From Streptosporangiaceae bacterium (lineage in GTDB: Bacteria > Actinomycetota > Actinomycetes > Streptosporangiales > Streptosporangiaceae), in contig JASHQP010000254.1 in the NCBI GenBank assembly GCA_030039095.1, positions 1 to 15,553 of the forward strand: a stretch of DNA of 15,553 nucleotides, written 5' to 3'. The notes beneath the pieces are model-generated. The model saw only the letters and a program-made list of their open reading frames with translations. It did no database searches and had not been told where the DNA came from. Of the stretch, positions 1-8,476 are shown piece after piece. The stretch's first letter is position 1, and every line of letters starts with the position of its first letter. The translations under genes and the position numbers were made by a program.

Positions 1-1945
<1,945 letters not shown>

Positions 1946-1949
<4 letters not shown>

Positions 1950-2461
1950 CCCGGTCTTCCGCGGCGCCGTCCGCAACGGATACCGCGGCCGTCGCGCTCC
2001 AGCTCGGCCGGGAGCCCCGCGGGCTGCTGGCGGTTGCGCACCGCTGCCCGTGCGGCCTGCCGGACGTCGTGGAGACGGCGCCGCGGCTGCCCGACGGCAC
2101 CCCGTTCCCGACGCTCTACTACCTGACCTGCCAGCGCGCGGCCGCCGCGGTGAGCCGGCTCGAGGCCGGCGGGCTGATGAAGGAGATGACGCGGCGGCTG
2201 GGAGGAGACCCCGAGCTCGAACGCGCGTACCTCGCGGCGCACCGCGACTACCTGACAAGGCGGGACGAGGCGGCCCGGATCGTGGGCGTGGCGCCGCTCC
2301 CGCCCGGCACGCCGAGCGCGGGCGGCATGCCGGACCGGGTGAAATGCCTGCACGCGCTCGTCGCGCACGAGCTCGCCGTGCCCGGGGCGAATCCGCTGGG
2401 GCGCGAGGGCCTGGCGGCAGCCGGAGACTGGTGGGGTGCGGGCCCGTGCGTCACCCCGTGA
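1946..2461 (+). CDS. DUF501 family protein
   Basis: 171 residues, started at the GTG that overlaps the ftsB stop (GTGA, 1946-1949). An upstream start at 1805 would lie inside ftsB and is not needed. The protein carries the DUF501 hallmarks: QLGREPRGLLAVAHRCPCG near residues 19-37, TPFPTLYYLTC near 52-62, and GMPDRVKCLHALVAHELA near 127-144, ending with a G-x-NP-x-G segment. Conserved-looking H32, C34, C36, C62, C134 and H136 could bind a metal or an iron-sulfur cluster; this is inference, and the family has no established activity that I know of. It sits between ftsB and ppx as in M. tuberculosis (Rv1025) and overlaps the ppx start by 4 nt. No signal peptide or membrane segment is seen, so it is probably cytosolic. 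Confidence 0.9.
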
Positions 2462-3471
2462 ACGGGGCCGGCGCGGTTCGCGTCGCCGCCATCGACTGCG
2501 GCACCAACTCGCTCCGCCTGCTCATCGCCGACGTGGATCCCGGGGCGGGAAGGCTCGACGATCTGGCCCGCCGCATGGAGATCGTCCGGCTCGGCCAGGG
2601 GGTGGACGCCACGGGCCGGCTGGCGCCCGAGGCGCTGACCCGTACGTTCCGGGTGCTCGAGGACTACGCCGGCGCGATCGAGCAAGCCTCGGCCACGCTC
2701 GTCCGGATCGTCGCGACGAGCGCCACCAGGGACGCAGCGAACGCCGGGGAGTTCGCGGCCGGAGTCCTCGAGATCCTCGGCGTGGCTCCCGAGGTGCTCA
2801 GCGGCGACGAGGAGGCCCGGCTCTCGTTCACCGGCGCGACAGCCGAGCTCGCCCCGGCGCACCCGCCGGCGGCCGGCGCGCCGATGCCAGACGTGGCTGA
2901 GCGGCTCGCTGAGCTACCGCCGCCGTACCTGGTGGTGGACATAGGCGGTGGGTCCACGGAGTTCGCGGTCGGGGCTGAGGGGCCGGACGCGGCCCATCTC
3001 GCCGCTGCGCTGTCGGTAGACATCGGCTGCGTCCGGCTGACCGAGCGGCATCTGCACGACGACCCGCCGCGGCCCGCCCAGATCTCGGCGGCAGCGGCGG
3101 ATGTCGAGGCGGCGCTGGATGTGGTGGCGGCGAAGGTCCCGGTGGCCGGTGCCCGCACGCTGATCGGCCTGGCCGGATCCGTCACCACGGTCGCCGGGAT
3201 CGCGCTGCGGCTCCCTGGCTACGACCCCGCAAGGATCCATCACGCGGTCATTCCGGCCGCCCAGGTGCACGAGGTGACCGAGGCCATGCTCAGCCAGACC
3301 CGCGAGCAGCGCGCGGCGATCCCCGTCATGCACCCGGGCCGGGTCGACGTGATCGGCGGCGGTGCGCTGGTGCTCGACCGGATCATGACCAGATTCGGCT
3401 TTGCCGACGTCGTGGCCAGCGAGCACGACATCCTGGACGGCATTGCCTGGTCGCTGGCGACGGGCCGATGA
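2458..3471 (+). CDS. ppx: Ppx/GppA family exopolyphosphatase
   Basis: 337 residues from the GTG at 2458, which overlaps the DUF501 stop. It belongs to the ASKHA phosphatase fold. Phosphate-1 loop [13 protein letters not shown] is at 10-22, a basic/acidic segment VATSATRDA near 85-93, the catalytic-glutamate region [11 protein letters not shown] at 114-124, phosphate-2 loop [14 protein letters not shown] at 159-172, [11 protein letters not shown] at 186-196, an adenosine-type motif [11 protein letters not shown] at 237-247, and [12 protein letters not shown] then ASEHDILDG near the end. Such enzymes remove terminal phosphate from polyphosphate or hydrolyse pppGpp; short actinobacterial members (M. 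tuberculosis Rv1026, Ppx2) are the closest recalled relatives. Length fits the short form without an HD-type C-terminal domain. The ATG of the next gene overlaps its stop (ATGA). Which substrate dominates cannot be read from sequence. Confidence 0.93.
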   Translation: MNGAGAVRVAAIDCGTNSLRLLIADVDPGAGRLDDLARRMEIVRLGQGVDATGRLAPEALTRTFRVLEDYAGAIEQASATLVRIVATSATRDAANAGEFAAGVLEILGVAPEVLSGDEEARLSFTGATAELAPAHPPAAGAPMPDVAERLAELPPPYLVVDIGGGSTEFAVGAEGPDAAHLAAALSVDIGCVRLTERHLHDDPPRPAQISAAAADVEAALDVVAAKVPVAGARTLIGLAGSVTTVAGIALRLPGYDPARIHHAVIPAAQVHEVTEAMLSQTREQRAAIPVMHPGRVDVIGGGALVLDRIMTRFGFADVVASEHDILDGIAWSLATGR

Positions 3472-4328
3472 CGGCCGGGGCGGGGCAGCCGGGGATCCCG
3501 GTGCAGCCCGGGATCCCGGTGCAGCCCGGGATCCCGGTGCCGCCGGGAACCGGATGGCCGGATGACCCGGCGACGCCCGCCACCCCGGTGGCCGAGGATC
3601 CGGCCGGCGTGCGCGCACTCGCGGCGACGGCCGGGACCCTGGCCGAGCTCACCGCGCGGCAGTCGGTGTGCCGCGCCTGTCCCAGGCTGGTCGAGTGGCG
3701 GGAGCGGGTCGCGGGCGAAAAGCGGCGTTCGTTCGCGTCAGAGCGCTACTGGGGACGGCCGGTTCCCGGCTGGGGGGCGGAGCGGCCGCGCGTGCTGATC
3801 GTGGGCCTCGCGCCCGCGGCGCACGGCGGCAACAGGACCGGGCGGATCTTCACCGGCGACCGCAGCGGCGACGTGCTGTACGCGTCGCTGTGGCGGACCG
3901 GCCTGGCCGTCCAGGAGACCAGCACGGCGGCCGGGGACGGGCAGCGCCTGCTCGGTGCGCGCATGGTCGCCGCGGTGCGGTGCGCGCCGCCGCAGAACAA
4001 GCCGTCGGTGGCCGAACGGGATGCCTGCGCGCCCTGGCTGACGGCCGAGTTCGGCCTGGTTGCCAGCGACCTTCGCGTGATCGTGTGTCTGGGCCACTTC
4101 GCCTGGCAGGCGACCTGGCCGCTGCTTGCAGCGGCGGGCTTTCTCGTGCCCCGCCCCAGGCCTGCGTTCGGTCACGGCGCCGAGGCTCTGGTGCCGCACG
4201 GGAGCGCCGGGCCGCTGCTGGTTATCGGCTGCTATCACCCGAGCCAGCAGAACACCTTTACCGGCCGCGTGACCGGCGTCATGCTAGATGACGTGTTCCG
4301 GCGCGCTCGGCTTCACGCGGGGATGTAA
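3468..4328 (+). CDS. udgB: Family 5 uracil-DNA glycosylase (UdgB type, Fe-S)
   Basis: 286 residues. Removes uracil, and in characterised family-5 enzymes also some other deaminated bases, from DNA to start base-excision repair, which matters in GC-rich genomes where cytosine deamination is common. Motif A ([19 protein letters not shown], about 113-131) and motif B ([13 protein letters not shown], about 257-269) are diagnostic of UDGb. Four cysteines expected to hold a 4Fe-4S cluster are visible: C68 and C71 (CRACP), C172 ([10 protein letters not shown]) and C187. The ATG overlaps the ppx stop (ATGA). The first 27 residues include three exact QPGIPV hexapeptides from an 18-bp DNA repeat, outside the conserved part, which begins near [17 protein letters not shown]. 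In-frame GTG codons inside the repeat (3501, 3519, 3537) are alternative starts. Confidence 0.93.
   Translation: MTAGAGQPGIPVQPGIPVQPGIPVPPGTGWPDDPATPATPVAEDPAGVRALAATAGTLAELTARQSVCRACPRLVEWRERVAGEKRRSFASERYWGRPVPGWGAERPRVLIVGLAPAAHGGNRTGRIFTGDRSGDVLYASLWRTGLAVQETSTAAGDGQRLLGARMVAAVRCAPPQNKPSVAERDACAPWLTAEFGLVASDLRVIVCLGHFAWQATWPLLAAAGFLVPRPRPAFGHGAEALVPHGSAGPLLVIGCYHPSQQNTFTGRVTGVMLDDVFRRARLHAGM
3486..3539 (+). repeat. 18-bp tandem repeat, three copies, in frame in udgB
   Basis: Three consecutive 18-bp units (3486-3503, 3504-3521, 3522-3539) of CAGCCCGGGATCCCGGTG. Units 2 and 3 are identical; unit 1 has one change (CCGGGG for CCCGGG). Each encodes QPGIPV. A degenerate fourth unit starts at 3540. 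The length of 18 keeps the reading frame. Confidence 0.9.
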
Positions 4329-4354
4329 CGATCCCCATCGCACGGCCGATCTGC

Positions 4355-4414
4355 TTACAGAGTGTATTTGTTCGCGTAGAGCAGTTACACGGCGTATCTG
4401 CTCGACTAGATGAC
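4355..4414 (+). repeat. Imperfect 30-bp direct repeat, two copies
   Basis: Copy 1 (4355-4384) and copy 2 (4385-4414) both start TTACA and share GTAT, TG, TCG and TAGA in register; 20 of 30 positions match by hand count. The core GTATYTGYTCG-x-x-TAGA is the best conserved part. It lies about 90 bp upstream of the tRNA-like gene. Function is unknown; a protein binding site in two copies is one option. Confidence 0.55.
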
Positions 4415-4494
4415 ATTAATTGGATAGGTGCCTTTGGGCGAGAATCGGACTCACCGTAAATCCATTATCCGTGAATTATCTGAACGGCGCGAGG

Positions 4495-4500
4495 TATCAT
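4495..4500 (+). promoter_or_regulatory. Possible -10 box of the tRNA-like gene
   Basis: TATCAT ends 6 nt before the first base of the tRNA-like gene at 4507, a normal -10 to start distance. No good -35 hexamer is seen 16-18 nt upstream. If real, the transcript would begin at or near the mature 5' end. Confidence 0.3.
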
Positions 4501-4506
4501 CTCTGA

Positions 4507-4580
4507 GCCCCCGTAGCCCAAGGGAAGAGGCCGGCCCCCTAAAAGGGTCCCCAGTGTCGGTTCGACTCCGACCGGGGGTA
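4507..4580 (+). tRNA. tRNA-like gene, class I, anticodon UAA (Leu codon), non-canonical
   Basis: A 74-nt cloverleaf folds by hand. The acceptor stem GCCCCCG/CGGGGGT has 7 pairs, with G1-U72 as a wobble. T8 and A9 follow. The D stem GCC/GGC (4516-4518 with 4529-4531) closes a loop containing GGG. The anticodon stem GGCCC/GGGTC (4533-4537 with 4545-4549) has one G-U pair. The loop CCTAAAA gives anticodon TAA (4540-4542). The T stem GTCGG/CCGAC encloses the canonical loop TTCGACT (4561-4567), and the discriminator is A4580. CCA is not encoded (ACAAG follows). Two features are odd: position 33 is C instead of the nearly universal U, and the variable region is only 6 nt although bacterial tRNA-Leu is class II with a long arm. 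It may be a phage- or element-type tRNA, a non-translational tRNA, or a pseudo-tRNA. Confidence 0.65.
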
Positions 4581-4705
4581 CAAGCGGATCAGCGCCGTTT
4601 TCGCAGGTCATGGCGTTCGCATGGCTGATCGTTCAGTCAATAATAGAGTATACTGTAAGGCGCCCTTGCCGACTGGGTGCACCGGCCATTGCCGTAAGCA
4701 GAGAT

Positions 4706-4735
4706 AAAGCTGCGTTATCCCGTTACGCAGCTTTT
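4706..4735 (+). terminator. Terminator-like hairpin
   Basis: A perfect 10-bp stem AAAGCTGCGT/ACGCAGCTTT (4706-4715 with 4725-4734) closes a 9-nt loop. The last T's of the stem plus one more form a TTTT end. The 5' AAA gives the opposite strand a short T run too, so it could stop transcription from the tRNA side and from the minus-strand PPOX operon. The T tract is short, which limits confidence. Confidence 0.5.
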
Positions 4736-4759
4736 GCGTGGTCCCATCCTGCAGCACTT

Positions 4760-4819
4760 ACACGTGCTATTGCACGTGCCATTGCACGAACCTTTGCATT
4801 TGCTGCTGCATTTGCTTTT
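4760..4819. repeat. Degenerate 12-bp tandem repeat, about five copies
   Basis: Five consecutive 12-mers starting at 4760, 4772, 4784, 4796 and 4808 follow a GCACGTGCYATT-like pattern (ACACGTGCTATT, GCACGTGCCATT, GCACGAACCTTT, GCATTTGCTGCT, GCATTTGCTTTT). Translation in any frame gives four-residue repeats, explaining the open frames here. The first two units contain CACGTG palindromes. No function is assigned. Confidence 0.7.
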
Positions 4820-4859
4820 GCGAACGGGCCGCATACCGCGCCTGAAGCGGTCAGAAGTG

Positions 4860-5270
4860 TCAGCCGCTCGCGTCGGGCCCGGCGCGGGTGATCGTGATCC
4901 TGACCATGACCCGGCGATCGCGGCGCATCGCCGCCCGGTATTCGTCCCAGTCGGGGTGCTCGCCGGAGATGCGCCGGTAGTAGTCCACGAGGAGGTCCAT
5001 CGCCTCCGGCAGGGGGACGATCTCGGCCGTGCCCTCTGCCTGGACCCACTCTCCGAAGAAGCCGTCGTTGAGCAGGCAGACCGCGGCGCGCGGATCACGC
5101 GCCAGGTTCTTGGTCTTCATGGCGGTCTCCCTGGTGCTGACCAGGATCCGCCCCTCGTCATCCACGCCGGCGGTCACCGGCGACAGTTGCGGGCGCCCGT
5201 CTTTCCTGATCGTGGCCAGCACCGCGTGGTGGTGGACACGCAGGAACTCCCTGACGCGCTGCGGGTCCAC
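4860..5270 (-). CDS. PPOX-class F420/FMN-dependent protein (FDOR-B-like)
   Basis: 136 residues from a GTG start at 5270. It has the small split-barrel fold of the pyridoxamine-5'-phosphate oxidase family: VREFLRVHHHAVLATIRKDGRPQLSPV (5-32) followed by strands GRILVSTR and the phosphate-binding segment KTKNLARDPRAAVCLLND (52-69), then VQAEGTAEIV and a C-terminal helix with DEYRAAMRRDRRVMVRI. The T-x-K-x-x-N-L-x-x-D-P-R pattern and the short length fit actinobacterial F420-dependent members (TIGR03618-type), which reduce small hydrophobic or aromatic substrates or bind biliverdin or haem-like ligands. The true substrate cannot be told. The start lies 1 nt after the stop of the DUF4287 gene, so the two are almost certainly co-transcribed. 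FMN rather than F420 as cofactor is an alternative. Confidence 0.85.
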   Translation of the reverse strand: MDPQRVREFLRVHHHAVLATIRKDGRPQLSPVTAGVDDEGRILVSTRETAMKTKNLARDPRAAVCLLNDGFFGEWVQAEGTAEIVPLPEAMDLLVDYYRRISGEHPDWDEYRAAMRRDRRVMVRITITRAGPDASG

Positions 5271-5271
5271 G

Positions 5272-5505
5272 TCAGGCGCTGTTCAGCCTGCTTCGCCGCT
5301 GCACCTCGTACTCGTGCACGATCGCGCTGGCGTAGCCATGCGTCAGACCGTGCTCGTCGGCCAGCCAATGGGCACGTTCGGCGCAGCGAAGGAACGCTGG
5401 CCCAGACTCGAGCCTGGAGAACCACTCTCGGAGGTCACGGCCGGTGACCGTGGGGATGCGGGCGATCAGGTTCTTGTGCATCTCCGGAGAGTGGGTCAGC
5501 GACAA
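5272..5505 (-). CDS. DUF4287 domain protein
   Basis: 77 residues. The core HKNLIARIPTVTGRDLREWF, then a leucine/glutamate stretch ending SFLR-like (here AFLRCAERAHWL), then DEHGLTHGYASAIVHEYE is the complete DUF4287 pattern, a small helical domain of unknown role often found alone or fused to DUF5655. The start is a TTG at 5505 because GGAGGT (5511-5516 on the minus strand) lies 5 nt upstream; ATG at 5481 is the alternative and would remove eight residues. The gene is followed after 1 nt by the PPOX-family gene. No membrane segment or signal peptide is visible. A role in DNA or nucleotide biology has been guessed for the family, but nothing here shows it. Confidence 0.85.
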   Translation of the reverse strand: MSLTHSPEMHKNLIARIPTVTGRDLREWFSRLESGPAFLRCAERAHWLADEHGLTHGYASAIVHEYEVQRRSRLNSA

Positions 5506-5510
5506 GTGAC

Positions 5511-5516
5511 ACCTCC
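5511..5516 (-). promoter_or_regulatory. Strong ribosome binding site of the DUF4287 gene
   Basis: The minus strand reads GGAGGT, then 5 nt, then TTG at 5505. This supports the TTG start over the ATG at 5481. Confidence 0.65.
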
Positions 5517-5703
5517 AGGCAGCGGGGCGGGGTGAACCCCTTTCAGACGAGCCTGCACCACGGCAGCGCCCCTGACAACCCCCGGATGTCACCGTTGGCG
5601 TAACACAACGTTTGGGCAGGCCCGCGAACCACGCAAAGAACTCTTTTCATCCTCCCCGCTGCTGTCCGTGTCCTCCGAGCGAGGCCGGCGGATGAAGAGG
5701 TTC

Positions 5704-6924
5704 TCAGGTCAGCCGCTCGAAGATCATTGCCATCCCCTGGCCGCCGCCGACGCACATGGTCTCCAGGCCGAACGTCTTGTCGTGGAAGGCCAGGCTGTTC
5801 AGGATCGTCGAGGTGATCCTCGCGCCGGTCATGCCGAACGGGTGGCCGACGGCAATCGCGCCGCCGTTGACGTTCAGCTTGTCCTCCTCGATGCCGAGGT
5901 CGCGGTACGAGGGGATCACCTGGGCGGCGAACGCCTCGTTCATCTCCACGAGGTCGATGTCGTCGATCGTCATCCCCGCCCTGGCAAGGGCCTGCCGCGA
6001 CGCCTCGACCGGGCCGAGGCCCATGATCTCGGGCGAGAGCGCGGTCACCCCGGTGGCAACGATCCGCGCCAGGGGCGTGATGCCGAGCTCGGCCGCCCTC
6101 GTGTCGCTCATCACGATCACCGCGGCGGCGCCGTCGTTCAGCGGGCAGCAGTTGCCGGCGGTCACCGTTCCGTCCGGCCGGAACACCGGCTGCAGCGTGG
6201 ACACCTTCTCCAGCGTGGTGCCAGCGCGCGGCCCGTCGTCCGCGGACACCACCGTGCCGTCCGGCAGCGTGGCCGGCGTGATGTCCCGCTGCCAGAACCC
6301 GTCGGCCAGCGCCTTCTCGGCCAGGTTCTGGGATCGCACGCCGAACTCGTCCTGCTCCAGCCGCGAGATGCCGCGCACGCCGGCGACGTTCTCCGCGGTC
6401 TGGCCCATCGCGATGTAGATGTCCGGGATCTGGCCGTCTTCGCGCGGGTCGTGCCACACCGGGGCGCCGCCCTCGGCCAGCTTGCCCGAGCGCTCCTCGG
6501 CCGCGCCGAAAACCGGGTTCTTGGTGTCCGGCCAGCTGTCGCTGCTGCCCTTGGCGAACCGGCTCACGCACTCGACGCCGGCCGAGATGAACGCGTCGCC
6601 CTCGCCCGACTTGATCGCGTGGAACGCCATGCGGGTGCTCTGCAGCGAGGACGAGCAGTACCGCGTGATGGTGGTTCCCGGCAGGTGGTCGTGGCCGAGC
6701 ATGACCGCTATCTCGCGGGCCATGTTGTAGCCCTGCTCGCCACCCGGCAGCCCGCAGCCGAGTATCAGGTCGCCGATGTGGGCCGGATCCAGCTGCGGGA
6801 CCTTGGCCAGGGCCGCGGTGATCATCTGCGCGGTCAGGTCATCGGCGCGGATGCTGGTCAGCGAACCCTTGAACGCGCGGCCGATCGGTGAGCGCGCGGT
6901 GGCGACGATGACTGCTTCGGGCAT
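5704..6924 (-). CDS. fadA: Thiolase (acetyl-CoA C-acyltransferase)
   Basis: 406 residues from ATG 6924, preceded by GGGAG 6 nt upstream; a farther ATG at 6978 lacks this site and adds 18 residues unlike thiolases. The N-terminus PEAVIVATARSPIGRAFKG is typical. Nucleophilic C90 sits in ITRYCSSSLQ. NEAFAAQ, the active-site GHPFGMTGAR (H361) and the C-terminal CVGGGQG with acid/base C391 are intact. It cleaves 3-ketoacyl-CoA in beta-oxidation or condenses two acetyl-CoA. Context resembles M. tuberculosis fadA3 (Rv1074c), which also lies near cbs. The sequence around the nucleophile is CSSSLQ rather than the commoner CASGLQ or CGSGLQ, suggesting a degradative FadA-type subgroup. It is transcribed alone and divergently from cbs. 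Chain-length preference is not readable. Confidence 0.95.
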   Translation of the reverse strand: MPEAVIVATARSPIGRAFKGSLTSIRADDLTAQMITAALAKVPQLDPAHIGDLILGCGLPGGEQGYNMAREIAVMLGHDHLPGTTITRYCSSSLQSTRMAFHAIKSGEGDAFISAGVECVSRFAKGSSDSWPDTKNPVFGAAEERSGKLAEGGAPVWHDPREDGQIPDIYIAMGQTAENVAGVRGISRLEQDEFGVRSQNLAEKALADGFWQRDITPATLPDGTVVSADDGPRAGTTLEKVSTLQPVFRPDGTVTAGNCCPLNDGAAAVIVMSDTRAAELGITPLARIVATGVTALSPEIMGLGPVEASRQALARAGMTIDDIDLVEMNEAFAAQVIPSYRDLGIEEDKLNVNGGAIAVGHPFGMTGARITSTILNSLAFHDKTFGLETMCVGGGQGMAMIFERLT

Positions 6925-6948
6925 GGCGGACTCCCAAACTCGTTGTTT

Positions 6949-6972
6949 ACTCGACAGTAGCTTATGTCGTGT
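6949..6972. promoter_or_regulatory. Candidate operator dyad between thiolase and cbs
   Basis: The sequence CGACAGTAGCTTATGTCG (6952-6969) is an inverted repeat with 7 of 9 pairs matching; extending to 6949-6972 gives 9 of 12. It lies 28-45 bp upstream of the thiolase start, where a TetR-type repressor site would be expected. No regulator gene is in the window. Confidence 0.4.
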
Positions 6973-7071
6973 CTGCATCTATTTTCATCCAACCCAGCCC
7001 GTCCGCCCATCCTGGCCTGGGCGCATGGCTAGGTGGGATACCTTCAGTTGCCAAGGGCAGGGTGGGGTGAG

Positions 7072-8448
7072 ATGCAGGTACACGACTCGCTTATCGAGAT
7101 GTTCGGCAACACGCCGCTGGTCAGGCTGCGGCGCGTGGCCCAGCCGAGCCAGGCCGATGTGCTGGCCAAGGTGGAGTACTTCAACCCCGGCGGCTCGGTG
7201 AAGGACCGGATCGCGCTGCGGATGGTCGAGGCGGCGGAGGCGTCCGGAGCGCTGCGCCCGGGCGGCACGATCGTGGAGCCGACGTCGGGCAACACCGGGA
7301 TCGGCCTCGCGATCGTGGCCCAGGAAAAGGGCTACAGGTGCCTGTTCGTGTGCCCGGACAAGGTCAGCCAGGACAAGATCAGCGTGCTGCGCGCCTACGG
7401 CGCCGACGTCGTCGTGTGCCCGAGCAGCGTGCCCCCCGACCACCCTGACTCGTACTACTCGGTATCCGACCGGCTGGCCGCTACGACCGACGGCGGCTGG
7501 AAGCCCAATCAGTACACGAACCCCGACAACCCGGCGTCGCACTACCAGACCACCGGCCCGGAGATCTGGGCGCAGACCGACGGGACCGTCACCCACTTCG
7601 TGGCCGGGATCGGCACCGGCGGCACGATCTCGGGGACCGGCCGGTACCTGAAGGAGGTCTCCGGAGGCCGGGTCCGCATCGTCGGCGCCGACCCCGAAGG
7701 CTCGGTGTACTCCGGCGGCGGCGGCCGCCCGTACCTGGTCGAAGGCGTCGGAGAGGACATCTGGCCTGAGACCTACGACAAGAACATATGCGACCAGATC
7801 ATCGCGGTCAGCGACGCCGAGTCGTTCCGGATGACGCGCCGGCTGGCCCGTGAGGAAGCGCTGCTCGTCGGCGGCTCGAGCGGGCTCGCCGCGGTCGCCG
7901 CGGCGAGGGTCGCCGCGTCCGCGGGACCGGGCGGCGTGATCGTGGTGCTGCTCCCGGACGGCGGCCGCGGTTACCTGGCGAAGATCTTCAACGACGAGTG
8001 GATGGCCGACTACGGGTTCCTCTCCTCGGAGACGGCGGAGCCGCGGGTCGCGGACGTGCTCAGGGGAAAGCAGGGCGGCCTGCCGCCGTTCGTGCACGCA
8101 CACCCCGCCGAGACCGTGGCCGCGGCCATCGAGAGCCTGCGCGAGTATGACGTGTCGCAGCTTCCCGTGCTGAGCGCAGAGCCGCCGGTGATGGCGGCCG
8201 AGGTGATCGGGTCGATCGTGGAGCGCGACCTGCTCGACGCGCTGGTCTCCGGCCGGGCCCGGCCGCAGGACGCGGTGAGCGGGCACATGTCGGCGCCGCT
8301 GCCGATGGTCGGGTCCGGCGAGCCGGTCAGCAGCGCGGTGCACGCGATGGAAAAGGCTGGGGCTGCTGTTGTTCTTGTGGAAGGCAAGCCGGCCGGAATG
8401 ATCACACGGCAAGATGTGCTGACGTACCTGGCGGCCGGCCCGGACTGA
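7072..8448 (+). CDS. cbs: Cystathionine beta-synthase with C-terminal CBS domain pair
   Basis: 458 residues from ATG 7072, preceded by the G-rich AGGGTGGGGTGAG; a start at 7033 would add 13 unlikely residues. It is a fold-type II PLP enzyme. FGNTPLVRL is at 11-19, PLP lysine K44 in NPGGSVKDR, the substrate loop TSGNTG at 71-76, the PLP phosphate-binding loop GTGGTISG at 181-188, and the ring-nitrogen serine in GGSSG (267-271). Two CBS motifs (about 325-395 and 400-455) form the C-terminal regulatory module. The enzyme joins serine (or an activated serine) with homocysteine to make cystathionine. The DKVSQDKISVLRAYGADVVV stretch is close to what I recall for M. tuberculosis Rv1077. The cystathionine gamma-enzyme gene follows 28 nt downstream, so both probably act in the same transsulfuration route. 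Whether it binds S-adenosylmethionine is unknown. Confidence 0.93.
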   Translation: MQVHDSLIEMFGNTPLVRLRRVAQPSQADVLAKVEYFNPGGSVKDRIALRMVEAAEASGALRPGGTIVEPTSGNTGIGLAIVAQEKGYRCLFVCPDKVSQDKISVLRAYGADVVVCPSSVPPDHPDSYYSVSDRLAATTDGGWKPNQYTNPDNPASHYQTTGPEIWAQTDGTVTHFVAGIGTGGTISGTGRYLKEVSGGRVRIVGADPEGSVYSGGGGRPYLVEGVGEDIWPETYDKNICDQIIAVSDAESFRMTRRLAREEALLVGGSSGLAAVAAARVAASAGPGGVIVVLLPDGGRGYLAKIFNDEWMADYGFLSSETAEPRVADVLRGKQGGLPPFVHAHPAETVAAAIESLREYDVSQLPVLSAEPPVMAAEVIGSIVERDLLDALVSGRARPQDAVSGHMSAPLPMVGSGEPVSSAVHAMEKAGAAVVLVEGKPAGMITRQDVLTYLAAGPD

Positions 8449-8476
8449 CAACCCACGATGGGGGCGGGACAAGGCA

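Larger units (their letters stand above)
4329..4859. other. 531-bp low-GC stretch without a convincing protein gene
   Basis: This gap between udgB and the PPOX-family gene is visibly AT-richer than its surroundings, with runs such as CATTAATTGGATAG and GTCAATAATAGAGTATACTG. It contains an imperfect 30-bp direct repeat, a tRNA-like gene, an AGTATACT palindrome (4647-4654), a terminator-like hairpin and a 12-bp tandem repeat, each listed separately. Open frames across it (for example 4428-4628 and 4610-4891) run over the tRNA or consist of low-complexity repeat translation, so I do not call them genes. Confidence 0.7.

Noticed and set aside
4428..4628. Open plus-strand frame of 66 codons with a GTG start
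   Set aside because: It runs straight through the tRNA-like cloverleaf and shows no family resemblance or ribosome binding site.
4355..4819. CRISPR array
   Set aside because: The repeats here are adjacent and degenerate, with no unique spacers between conserved repeats and no cas genes in the window.
4610..4891. Open plus-strand frame of 93 codons across the 12-bp repeat
   Set aside because: Its central residues are just the translation of the 12-bp repeat, it overlaps the end of the PPOX gene on the other strand, and no ribosome site precedes it.
5543..5650. Possible 35-residue leader peptide (MKRVLCVVRG...) upstream of the DUF4287 gene on the minus strand
   Set aside because: GGGGAGG directly abuts the ATG, leaving no spacer for initiation, and no codon bias or attenuator structure is evident.
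5704..6891. Long plus-strand open frames opposite the thiolase gene
   Set aside because: They are high-GC antisense shadows; the thiolase motifs on the minus strand are complete and the plus-strand translation is Arg/His/Gly-rich without domains.
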